From: a virus
Strand: one strand, 5' to 3'
DNA length: 42,467 bases
Virus record (IMG/VR): IMGVR_UViG_3300050136_000027
Span: 1 to 42,467 of that record
Of this stretch, positions 30,174 through 36,928 are shown in pieces (positions within the stretch are counted from its first letter, which is position 1; every line of letters begins with the position of its first letter). Under the pieces are notes generated by a model that did no database searches, was not told the origin of the DNA, and saw nothing but the letters and a program-made list of their open reading frames with translations. The translations under genes and the position numbers were made by a program.

Positions 30174-30460
30174 AAAGCCGCCTTGTACCGATCGTGGCGC
30201 TTCTTGCGACATGGCCCACAGGTAACCTTCCCGGCGAGCGGCGCTCCTCCACACATTGTGCATAAACCCGCAGTTCTGCGTTCCGAACGAACTTGTTTCT
30301 GATGGGCACGGGATGCGCGGTTCGCCGCGCGCTTGCACGATGCACATTTTGTCAACCCCGGAACAGCCTTCTTCGTACAGTTGTGGCACAACCCTAATCG
30401 CTTATGTTTGCGCGAGTACCGTTGCTGCGCTGACAGACCATCGTAGATGGGAAGAGTCAT
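30170..30460 (-). CDS. Two-zinc-finger basic protein
   Basis: 96 residues. Two CxxC..CxxC sites: CHNCTKKAVPGLTKCASC (residues 25-42) and CTMCGGAPLAGKVTCGPC (67-84), with Arg/Lys-rich sequence between (RAANRASRAHQKQVRSERR). Such tandem short ribbons bind nucleic acid. GGAG six bases before ATG at 30460. It is the first gene of the leftward operon behind the long leader at 30461-30780. Confidence 0.7.
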   Translation of the reverse strand: MTLPIYDGLSAQQRYSRKHKRLGLCHNCTKKAVPGLTKCASCKRAANRASRAHQKQVRSERRTAGLCTMCGGAPLAGKVTCGPCRKKRHDRYKAAL

Positions 30461-30717
30461 ACATTACTCCAAGTCGCGACCTTAAAACGTCAAAACAAAG
30501 AGAGGCTTATGTCCCCTCGCCGCGATAAATGTTCATGCTGGCCTCGTGCGCTACCTGATCCCCCTACACGTTTTCGTGCGCCGTAGATTACTCTACGTGG
30601 ATGGTGGGTAGAGCCGTAGAACTCCCAACGCGCCATTGACCAGCACTGCCTGAGCAAGGCTCCGCCAATGAGCATCCATCCGAATTATGTTTGGAGATCA
30701 TTGGCCGGTACCTTATA

Positions 30718-30771
30718 AGCGGGTGTGAGGCCGGTGGCACCGGCAGGATTAACCGGCACGCCACACCCGCT
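30718..30771 (-). ncRNA. Structured leader hairpin, possible riboregulator
   Basis: Perfect 10-bp closing stem AGCGGGTGTG/CACACCCGCT. Inside it on the minus strand a second stem GCCGG/CCGGC can form with a GCC loop. Total about 54 bases. No T run follows, so it is not a simple terminator. It matches no riboswitch I know. Confidence 0.45.
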
Positions 30772-30780
30772 CAAAAGACA

Positions 30781-30809
30781 GGATAATCATACCACACAAT
30801 TCCTGTCAA
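30781..30809 (-). promoter_or_regulatory. Possible promoter for the leftward operon
   Basis: Minus strand: perfect -35 TTGACA at 30809-30804 in the context GGGGCTTGACAGG. The -10 is weak: TTATCC at 30786-30781 (17-base spacer) or GATTAT at 30788-30783 (15). The GGGGCTTGAC context is shared with the promoter at 21603. Confidence 0.4.
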
Positions 30810-30896
30810 GCCCCTGAGTGAACTACTTCGGTAGTGGGTCAGTTTGAATATCCACAGCCTCGCTTTAGCATCCCCCACCTGTGGCATCATGGATGC

Positions 30897-31160
30897 GTGA
30901 TCGGCAAAGGCAAACGTCCGCGTGATCCGAACCAGCTTGCCAAGTGGATCGTGGATCAGTCTACCAGCGAGGCACCACAGGCCGAACCTGCCGTGACCCC
31001 AGCCCCGCCCGTTAATCTGTCTGAGTACATGGCCGCAATAGGCCGCAAGGGTGGTCAGATTGGCGGGAAGCGTAGGCTCAAGACCATGACCAAGGAACAG
31101 CGGTCACGGGTCGCGGCGAAGGCTGCTAGGGCGCGTTGGAAGAAACCTAGGCTAAAATAA
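30897..31160 (+). CDS. Small basic protein of a widespread bacterial family
   Basis: 87 residues from GTG at 30897 (IGKGKRPRDPNQLAKWIVDQST). C-terminus AAIGRKGGQIGGKRRLKTMTKEQRSRVAAKAARARWKK, a histone-like basic tail typical of a family of uncharacterised bacterial and mobile-element proteins. GTG is preferred over the upstream ATG because the family begins GKGKRPRDPNQLA. Separate from the operons on both sides. Confidence 0.65.
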   Translation: MIGKGKRPRDPNQLAKWIVDQSTSEAPQAEPAVTPAPPVNLSEYMAAIGRKGGQIGGKRRLKTMTKEQRSRVAAKAARARWKKPRLK

Positions 31161-31162
31161 GC

Positions 31163-31190
31163 GAAGGCCACGGTTCCCGCCGTGACCTTC
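31163..31190. terminator. Bidirectional hairpin terminator
   Basis: Stem GAAGGcCACGG/CCGTGaCCTTC, one mismatch, six-base loop. On the minus strand the stem is followed by GCTTATTTTAG, so it most likely ends the leftward gene at 31238. On the plus strand the tail is TGATCTTG, a weaker terminator for the gene ending at 31160. Confidence 0.6.
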
Positions 31191-31237
31191 TGATCTTGCG
31201 TGGCTGCTCTAAGCGCACATTAGCGCCGGAGCACGCC

Positions 31238-31675
31238 TCATGTCAAATAGCCATCCTCGCCACGCCATCCAACCGTTATCACAGATTCCAGATCACCAAG
31301 CGAATGTCCTGCCCCGCAAGTGGGTTGTGGGACTGCATCGAATACGCGCTTGGCTATCGCACCGTGGCCTAAGTCTGGCTCGGTTCTGGTGTACGCTACG
31401 ATCAACGAGAGACAATCTCTTCCATCGCACCAAAACTCTACCCGTTGAAAAACAGTTGGGAGTTCTTCTAGGACCGTGGTTTGAGGTTCTTCCCACTGGA
31501 TGTCTCGTTCGTAATGAGCGCACAAATGCGCGTGCGCTCGGCATACAAGAGATAACGTCTCGCTATCCGGCGACCAGTACGGCTCCACTTGAGATGTTCC
31601 TTGCAGGTTTCGATAAGGGAGAACAGTTCGCTCTTGGCAGAGGGGACAAACCAGCACAGGTAGTTTGCGAATCAT
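31238..31675 (-). CDS. Zinc-ribbon protein, divergent from the transposase-like gene
   Basis: 145 residues from ATG at 31675, set by GGGAGG six bases upstream. N-terminal CPLCQERTVLPYR with later VCRAHAHLCAHYE and WCDGRDC...CGAGH: several Cys/His groups. A C-terminal beta stretch SVITVGWRGEDGYL. It shares a 90-base divergent promoter region with the transposase-like gene. Family not recognised. Confidence 0.65.
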   Translation of the reverse strand: MIRKLPVLVCPLCQERTVLPYRNLQGTSQVEPYWSPDSETLSLVCRAHAHLCAHYERDIQWEEPQTTVLEELPTVFQRVEFWCDGRDCLSLIVAYTRTEPDLGHGAIAKRVFDAVPQPTCGAGHSLGDLESVITVGWRGEDGYLT

Positions 31676-31729
31676 CGGTAGCCTCCCATTTCCAACACTG
31701 CCCAAATAACACCAAACACGATTTAACTA

Positions 31730-31758
31730 TTGACATGCTAAAGCGGCAATGGTATAAG
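31730..31758 (+). promoter_or_regulatory. Strong sigma70 promoter of the transposase-like gene, leaderless
   Basis: -35 TTGACA at 31730-31735, 17-base spacer, -10 TATAAG at 31753-31758, then seven bases to ATG at 31766. No ribosome-binding site can fit, so the transcript should start at or next to the ATG. Confidence 0.75.
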
Positions 31759-31765
31759 AGTCAAT

Positions 31766-32644
31766 ATGAATCGCCTAGACACCAAGACCCAAGCCAAAGT
31801 GATTAGCTGCCTGATCGAGGGTTGCTCGATTCGCGCCACAGTCCGCATGACCGGAGCGGCGAAGAATACCGTGGTCAAGCTGCTAGGTGAGATTGGCTGC
31901 GCGTGCGCCGCGTATCACAATCGCACCGTCCGTAAACTCCGCGTGCGCCGTCTCCAGTGCGATGAAATTTGGTGCTTCGTGGGAGCGAAGGCGAAGAACG
32001 TTAGCGTGGCAAGAAAGCAAGAGGGCTGGGGCGATATTTGGACGTGGATCGGAATTGACGCGGATACGAAACTGGTACTCGGGTATCTGGTGGGCGGACG
32101 TGGAGCAGGATGGGCAAAGGATTTTATGGAAGATTGCGCCAGCCGAATCACCAATCGCGTACAGATCACCACAGACGGCCACAAGGGCTATCTGGAAGCC
32201 GTGGAGAACGCATTTGGGGCGGACATCGACTACGCCATGCTCCAGAAGATTTACGGCGCACCAGCGGAGAACGATACGCGCTATTCTCCGGCAACTTGTA
32301 TCGGTTGCGACATGAAGGTCGTGAGCGGCGATCCCGACCCCAAGCATGTGAGCACCAGTTACGTCGAACGACAGAATCTTACGATGCGGATGCACATGCG
32401 ACGATTTACAAGACTCACAAACGGATTCAGCAAGAAAGTAGACAATCACCGTCATTCCGTGGCGCTGCATTATATGTTCTACAACTTTTGCCGGATTCAC
32501 CAGACGTTGCGATGCACCCCCGCGATGGAAGCGGGTTTAACGGATCACGTTTGGAATCTTGAGGAACTGTGCGCGTTGCTGCCCAAGCCCGTGGTCAAGA
32601 CTTCTTCGATTGAGAAGAATCTGGTATTGAAGGCCCTTGGCTAA
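31766..32644 (+). CDS. IS1-type DDE transposase-like protein
   Basis: 292 residues. N-terminal HTH (VISCLIEGCSIRATVRMTGAAKNTVVKLL), zinc-like Cys pair, then the DDE core: LQCDEIWCFVG (first Asp), WTWIGIDADTKLVLGYLVGGR, TTDGHKGYLEAVENAF (second Asp), STSYVERQNLTMRMHMRRFTRLTNGFSKK (Glu), FYNFCRIHQTLRCTPAMEAG. This matches the single-gene IS1-related proteins common in bacterial chromosomes. The full length looks intact, all catalytic residues are present, but no terminal inverted repeats or target duplication were found near either end. It may be a domesticated transposase. Confidence 0.85.
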   Translation: MNRLDTKTQAKVISCLIEGCSIRATVRMTGAAKNTVVKLLGEIGCACAAYHNRTVRKLRVRRLQCDEIWCFVGAKAKNVSVARKQEGWGDIWTWIGIDADTKLVLGYLVGGRGAGWAKDFMEDCASRITNRVQITTDGHKGYLEAVENAFGADIDYAMLQKIYGAPAENDTRYSPATCIGCDMKVVSGDPDPKHVSTSYVERQNLTMRMHMRRFTRLTNGFSKKVDNHRHSVALHYMFYNFCRIHQTLRCTPAMEAGLTDHVWNLEELCALLPKPVVKTSSIEKNLVLKALG

Positions 32645-33552
32645 CTCAGGTCTTTATACCAGTCCCCGTATTCGCTGCCAAATTCAGTGATATACACCGT
32701 GTCGCCTTGTTTAGGACGCGGCGCTTCGCTATCACGGCGAACTAGCGTTAGCCGTTCCGTTATATCCGCAATTCTCTGGTCAAGCAGCATGCTCGGTTTT
32801 GTGATGTCTAGAGCCACTCTAATCCCGCTGGCTACCAGTTCATCTATGCCCCAGAGAAATCGGTAGTCGCGGTTTTTCTCGTCAAGTGGATCAAAGAATG
32901 TCTCAGCGTCTTTAGTCACACGCCGACCGACAATCTCCGTGTTCCCGCCAACGTGTATGCCCTTGCTCTTTACTTCCCGAAACAGTTGCCGAGCTATGTG
33001 AACCGTCACCGCTGCCGATAATCCTGGCATCCACAATCTTTCAATCATGTATTGCGCCAGTTCAGCTCCAGTTCCCGCAACCGCATGTGAATCGGTTTCG
33101 GCCACAGCATCCTTGTCAGTTTGCAACAATCCCCATTCCTTTTGCTGATCCTGAACGCCACAGATAAGTTGCACGCCGGGGCGATTTGGATCATCTGGTT
33201 CCCAATACTTGAAAAGAGAATTGGCGTGTAACTCAGAGATGACGGTTTCAACTTCCGTTTTGATGTTAGCAAATGACGGACTGGCAAGATTAGCCAAAGC
33301 ATCCCTGATCTTCTGGCATGTAGCGTCAATATAAACGCCGTCCCCTGCGCCGCCGATCACAACGTCATAGGATTTGCCCTGTCCGTAGAAGTTGGCCAGT
33401 TTGTGAGACTGAAAGCGCACCACGCCATATGCAATCTCCGTATCTGCGGCGAGAACGAATCCGTCTCGACATTTGAATCCGGCGACTAGGGTCATATTTC
33501 GTCTTTGCCTATAAGGTTTAGGCTTAGGGAATGGACGGAAGCGGGGCCTCAT
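32641..33552 (-). CDS. Proteasome beta / HslV-like Ntn hydrolase
   Basis: 303 residues from ATG at 33552 (ATGA overlap upstream), or 284 from ATG at 33495. The sequence TLVAGFKCRDGFVLAADTE just after the second Met is the start of a proteasome-type subunit: Thr1 nucleophile, Asp17 in AAD, and a Lys at 31 (HKL) where proteasomes have Lys33. IGGAGDG and AGTGAELAQYMIERLW...SAAVTVHIARQLFREVK correspond to later fold elements. Starting at 33495 and losing Met exposes Thr1. Starting at 33552 gives a 20-residue basic, Pro-rich propeptide. It could be a protease acting on host or phage proteins. No AAA+ partner is adjacent. It meets the transposase-like gene tail-to-tail with a four-base overlap. Confidence 0.75.
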   Translation of the reverse strand: MRPRFRPFPKPKPYRQRRNMTLVAGFKCRDGFVLAADTEIAYGVVRFQSHKLANFYGQGKSYDVVIGGAGDGVYIDATCQKIRDALANLASPSFANIKTEVETVISELHANSLFKYWEPDDPNRPGVQLICGVQDQQKEWGLLQTDKDAVAETDSHAVAGTGAELAQYMIERLWMPGLSAAVTVHIARQLFREVKSKGIHVGGNTEIVGRRVTKDAETFFDPLDEKNRDYRFLWGIDELVASGIRVALDITKPSMLLDQRIADITERLTLVRRDSEAPRPKQGDTVYITEFGSEYGDWYKDLS

Positions 33553-33719
33553 CGGCCACCCGCTTTAGCATAGGCCGTTCCCTGTGGAAAACCAAACTGA
33601 CCCACCACCGAATAACTGAGTTTCCATGCAGCATTGCCCTTGCGATCTTGAAACCGAATCCGCGGGCGATCAGACGGCCACTTGAGCGGCATCTCTACCT
33701 TAACTTCCAGTTTCGCCAT
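33549..33719 (-). CDS. Small protein coupled to RecT and the Ntn hydrolase
   Basis: 56 residues. ATG shares one base with the RecT stop (TAATG), and its stop overlaps the next ATG (ATGA). Beta-rich start KLEVKVEMPLKW, then RIRFQDRKGNAAWKLSYSVVGQFGFPQG. Tight coupling shows it is translated. No family recognised. Confidence 0.65.
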   Translation of the reverse strand: MAKLEVKVEMPLKWPSDRPRIRFQDRKGNAAWKLSYSVVGQFGFPQGTAYAKAGGR

Positions 33720-34882
33720 TAGAAATCCTCCTCTTGCTTCTGTTCTGCTGGCATTGCCAGAGTGCCTTGCGTGGCTGGAATGTCGTTCACAAACGCTGCT
33801 TCATCCAACTCGATAATGTGCTCAAGCTGGAAGAATGTTGAGTCGCCCTGAGTTTGCTCTGATACTTCCCCGACAAGTTTCTTGTCAGACAGCCCAGAGA
33901 GATAGCCATGCAGTGCCTTGTTCCAGACGTACAGCTTGCCTTCCTTGTCGCCCTCTGCGGTGCTTGTGACCACCGACAGTACCAAGTACGGCTGTTTCTT
34001 CTTCGACTGTTTGGCCTCCACGCTCAGGATTAGGTACAGAGCTTTAACTGTCCCCTTCGAGGTGCGCCGATCCTGTTCCGCATGAGTGAAGTACTTGCAA
34101 GTTGGCTCGTGGCTGTCCACCTTGCCGCAGTCCCCACAGATGGTCGGCTCTTTCTTAGGCTCGGGCTGGTTCTGCTCATCGCGGCCACGTTGTAAACCAG
34201 TGTCGTTGTGCCCTCGGTTGGGTTCTGAGGAGGGAGTCAGTGCGCCAACGCCCATATCTAGCGTAGCCATCTCCCGTGTCTTGTTACCGGGAGACTCCGG
34301 CGCAATATCCATCGCTTCCTCTGCGATACTCAACCCTCGGAGCGCATCTGCAAACTTGTCGCGCAGTCCGAAGCCTCGCGCGCGCATCTGTAACATGCGG
34401 TCGGGATACGTCTGCCACGGTCCTTGCTTGCCCCATAGCGAGGCCTTCTTGGCATCGGCCACGCTAAATCTGGTCGTGTGCGCGTCCTGCCCCTTGCGCT
34501 TGATCTGGAACACGGCGCAACGCGTTTCCCCCTGCCCTTCCCACGCTTCCTTGTGCCATTCGTAATCAGGATGGACCTGGACGACTCCCAAGGCAGCATC
34601 GCCCCATAGAGACGGCCTGCCGTTGATTACAGCTATGTTCTGGATCGCCTGCATTGGAGCTAGGCCGACTTCGGCACCCATCTGCATTGCGATCAGAACA
34701 TTCCCCGGCTTGCCGCGGAAATCCTTCGGCGCAAGCTCGGATGACGCAATCAATTTGGAGAGTGCCACGGCCTCGGTCAGGTTGACGGGGGTGAAAGCAG
34801 CCAGCCGCGATAACTTTCCAGCTTGTGCTTCTGGCTTGGGTTCATGTTTAGGTACGAGTAAGGCAGTCTCTTGCTCCGGCAT
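33719..34882 (-). CDS. recT: RecT-family single-strand annealing protein
   Basis: 387 residues. Core LIASSELAPKDFRGKPGNVLIAMQMGAEVGLAPMQAIQNIAVINGRPSLWGDAAL (about 45-100) is the RecT signature. It continues with the RMLQMRARGFGLRDKFADALRGL helix. From about residue 210 a hydrophilic, Lys/Glu/Gln-rich extension follows, with CGDCGKVDSHEPTC, a zinc-like site, and a beta domain (KALYLILSVEAKQSKKKQPYLVLSVV). The extension is longer than in typical RecT proteins. It anneals homologous single strands for phage recombination, using ends made by the nuclease upstream. Confidence 0.9.
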   Translation of the reverse strand: MPEQETALLVPKHEPKPEAQAGKLSRLAAFTPVNLTEAVALSKLIASSELAPKDFRGKPGNVLIAMQMGAEVGLAPMQAIQNIAVINGRPSLWGDAALGVVQVHPDYEWHKEAWEGQGETRCAVFQIKRKGQDAHTTRFSVADAKKASLWGKQGPWQTYPDRMLQMRARGFGLRDKFADALRGLSIAEEAMDIAPESPGNKTREMATLDMGVGALTPSSEPNRGHNDTGLQRGRDEQNQPEPKKEPTICGDCGKVDSHEPTCKYFTHAEQDRRTSKGTVKALYLILSVEAKQSKKKQPYLVLSVVTSTAEGDKEGKLYVWNKALHGYLSGLSDKKLVGEVSEQTQGDSTFFQLEHIIELDEAAFVNDIPATQGTLAMPAEQKQEEDF

Positions 34883-35936
34883 CTATGTTCTCCTTTTTCT
34901 CGGTAGCCCCGAGAGGCTTTTCAATCTGAATCAACTTCGGGCGTTTGGCCGCTGGACAGATCCCAAAATAACCGCAGTACTTTTCAGAACACCCCCACCA
35001 GTCAGCTTTCGCCGGCACGAATACGCCTCTACGGTAAGCGTGGATCGCATTCGAGAATCGGTACAAGGCAACATTCAAGTCGTCCATTGTGCGCGTGGTC
35101 GTCACTGGGACGTACTTCGTATCATGGCGCTTTGGCGTGTAGATCAGGTAGTCGAGCACCAGGAGGTCCGGCAGTTTCTTGTCCAGCACAAGGGAAGCTA
35201 AAGAGTAAATAGTTAACTGGTCGGAATCGTCCGCAACCGTTGATACTGGTGACTTGCCGGAGGTCTTCGTGTCTCGAATATGCAGCGTCGAGGAATGCTG
35301 GGTGACATTATTGCTCAAGTCAACCGCGTGCATGGTTTCCACCACGTCCTGTTCCCCAGCCAGGTCAACACCGATCCGAGCGGACGCATTCAAAGCGGAG
35401 GCTTCGGAGTGCAAGAGCTTCGCCCGATACGGGTCATCTTCCTCGTCCGCGTCTTGGTGCATCTGCTTCGCTCGTTTCCGCATCCACGAGTCCATATTGA
35501 TCGAGAACTTGCGCTGGACGTGGGAAGGCTGAATCTTCGGTGCGGCTTCATCGTAATGCAATCCAGCGAGAGCAACGGTCTTGTCCTTCGCCTCTCCGAG
35601 AACAATCTGGAGTGACTTGCCTTCTTTCTTTTCTTCTGGTTCCAGTTCAATCGGTTCCTTCTCTTGCCGAGCATCAAATGTGGCCTCTGCGATTCCGAGC
35701 GTGTCGTTACGCGGGAGCAGAACTCCGTGCTGGATCTTGTTCTCCAGGTCGCGGGCGATAGACTCGTCCACTGCCGTGCCGATGTGCATATAGGCCGCTG
35801 GCGGTCGTCGGATGCCGAGTACATAGCGAAAGTAGAAGCGCAAACCACAATCGCTCATCATGTTCATGCCAGAAACGTGCAACTGCTCCCGCTTCTTGGG
35901 CGTAATCGATTTCAACGCATCTGTTGCGTCTGACAT
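34848..35936 (-). CDS. Cas4/RecB-like PD-(D/E)XK nuclease
   Basis: 362 residues from ATG at 35936 (GAGGAG upstream). SDCGLRFYFRYVLGI... MHIGTAVDE at residues 28-58 gives the first Cys and His of this fold. LHIRDTKTSGK (about 226-236) is the DxK catalytic core. QLTIYSL follows, and CSEKYCGYFGICP (about 325-337) supplies the remaining Cys of an iron-sulfur cluster. It should digest DNA ends 5' to 3' and feed the RecT protein. It overlaps recT by 35 bases. Confidence 0.85.
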   Translation of the reverse strand: MSDATDALKSITPKKREQLHVSGMNMMSDCGLRFYFRYVLGIRRPPAAYMHIGTAVDESIARDLENKIQHGVLLPRNDTLGIAEATFDARQEKEPIELEPEEKKEGKSLQIVLGEAKDKTVALAGLHYDEAAPKIQPSHVQRKFSINMDSWMRKRAKQMHQDADEEDDPYRAKLLHSEASALNASARIGVDLAGEQDVVETMHAVDLSNNVTQHSSTLHIRDTKTSGKSPVSTVADDSDQLTIYSLASLVLDKKLPDLLVLDYLIYTPKRHDTKYVPVTTTRTMDDLNVALYRFSNAIHAYRRGVFVPAKADWWGCSEKYCGYFGICPAAKRPKLIQIEKPLGATEKKENIDAGARDCLTRT

Positions 35937-35946
35937 TAGATTCTCC

Positions 35947-36042
35947 TCAACTAAACCAAACTGCATAAACCGCTACAGCCGCCATAGACACGACTAGGAA
36001 CACACACCCCCATAACAATATGTTCCATGCGTTGTCGGTCAT
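35947..36042 (-). CDS. 31-residue membrane micro-protein
   Basis: ATG at 36042 overlaps the upstream stop (ATGA), AAGGA ahead. Residues 6-30 are one transmembrane segment (WNILLWGCVFLVVSMAAVAVYAVWF). Role unknown. Confidence 0.55.
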   Translation of the reverse strand: MTDNAWNILLWGCVFLVVSMAAVAVYAVWFS

Positions 36043-36179
36043 TGCTTTTTCCTTGTAAATGCTGCGCTTCTGGCCAAGGAACACTTCCGACATTCCCGCG
36101 TCCCGTCCTTGCGGAGATACAGATTCTTCCCGCTCAACTTGTGCCCTTTCGAGCACCTGGGACTCTTGAGTGCACCCAT
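36039..36179 (-). CDS. Small CxxxGH..CxxC protein
   Basis: 46 residues, from ATG at 36179. CSKGHKLSGKNLYLRKDGTRECRKC is the zinc-binding N-terminal half typical of small phage HNH-like or zinc-finger proteins, truncated before a nuclease domain. No ribosome-binding site: ATG is eight bases from the -10 box. First gene of the leftward recombination operon. Confidence 0.65.
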   Translation of the reverse strand: MGALKSPRCSKGHKLSGKNLYLRKDGTRECRKCSLARSAAFTRKKQ

Positions 36180-36187
36180 GCGAAGTG

Positions 36188-36266
36188 ACTCTACTACGAA
36201 TAATCCGAATGTCAAGAATATTCTACGAATTATTTGATTGACACGTTTCCGCATCGGTGCTACAAA
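36188..36266. promoter_or_regulatory. Divergent promoter region between recombination and glycosylation operons
   Basis: Leftward: -35 TTGACA (36215-36210), 16-base spacer, -10 TAGAGT (36193-36188). Rightward: -35 TTGACA (36238-36243), 17-base spacer, -10 TACAAA (36261-36266), then AAAGGA ahead of ATG at 36304. Between and across them are the palindrome AGAATATTCT and a direct repeat CTACGAATAAT/CTACGAATTAT, possible operator sequence. Confidence 0.7.
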
Positions 36267-36303
36267 TCGTCTCGCACGACATTTCCCAAACGAAAGGAAT
36301 TAC

Positions 36304-36516
36304 ATGACCACACCAGCAACACCGCCCACCCCTCCCACTCTAACCGATGTCGCAGATGACGTTGGCTCGCTCGAAATGGAGTTCAAGAGCGGCTACGCGG
36401 CACTCAGCGCAGGCACAAAGAAACTGATTACCGATGCTTTGGCAGCGGCCAAGGCGGAGGGCAGCACAGTCTTTGCCGCCCTGCACGCGACCACGGTGAC
36501 CACGGTGACCAAATAA
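36304..36516 (+). CDS. Small helical protein
   Basis: 70 residues, start set by AAAGGAATTAC ahead of ATG at 36304. Pro/Thr-rich first 15 residues, then an amphipathic helix (LEMEFKSGYAALSAGTKKLITDALAAAKAEGSTVFAAL). First gene of the rightward operon. No family recognised. Confidence 0.6.
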   Translation: MTTPATPPTPPTLTDVADDVGSLEMEFKSGYAALSAGTKKLITDALAAAKAEGSTVFAALHATTVTTVTK

Positions 36517-36517
36517 C

Positions 36518-36928
36518 GTGGCAAAGCCGCGCAAACGTAACAGTTTCAAAGAAGCGTTACGCTCCGCCGAGATGCGACTTGCACTGGCGGAGCGTCAGCG
36601 CACTGCGCGGCGGAAGGAACTCTCAGCCCTAGATGTAGAGATACCAGCTTTACAGCAGACTATCGCTGCCTTGCAGAAGCAGTTAGGTAAGAAGGGAGTG
36701 ATATCCCACGTACCCGGACCCAAACAATCCGAGCAACATTCCGTTGCAACCGGGGGCAATCCGAGCGGTAACGAGACTGTGATTCCATCCACCATCCCAC
36801 CTGAGATAGCCAAGCATCTTGTGCTGGATTTGACGGGGATGGGCTCGATACCTCTAAAGAAAGGTTCTGAGACTCCACAGAGAGAACTGACAGAAGAAGA
36901 ATTGTTGGCAGAGGGGGACGTTAAGTGA
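36518..36928 (+). CDS. Coiled-coil protein
   Basis: 136 residues from GTG at 36518 (MAKPRKRNSFKEAL). Residues 10-55 form a coiled coil (MRLALAERQRTARRKELSALDVEIPALQQTIAALQKQL). A flexible Ser/Gly/Pro-rich part and an acidic end (ELTEEELLAEGDVK) follow. Overlaps the glycosyltransferase start by GTGA. Function unknown. Confidence 0.6.
   Translation: MAKPRKRNSFKEALRSAEMRLALAERQRTARRKELSALDVEIPALQQTIAALQKQLGKKGVISHVPGPKQSEQHSVATGGNPSGNETVIPSTIPPEIAKHLVLDLTGMGSIPLKKGSETPQRELTEEELLAEGDVK

Larger units (their letters stand above)
30461..30896. other. Gene-free leader region
   Basis: About 435 bases without a credible gene. It holds a long hairpin (30718-30771), a smaller perfect stem CGTAGA/TCTACG at 30582-30597, and a putative leftward promoter at 30781-30809. 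On the minus strand it is the leader of the operon starting at 30460. Confidence 0.5.

Noticed and set aside
30490-30675. Minus-strand frame of 61 residues in the leader region
   Set aside because: No start signal, odd composition and it overlaps the structured leader; treated as noncoding.
35206-35220. Partial match to the 22-bp element around AGTTAACTGG
   Set aside because: Only a short core matches and the GGGA/TCCC arms are missing.
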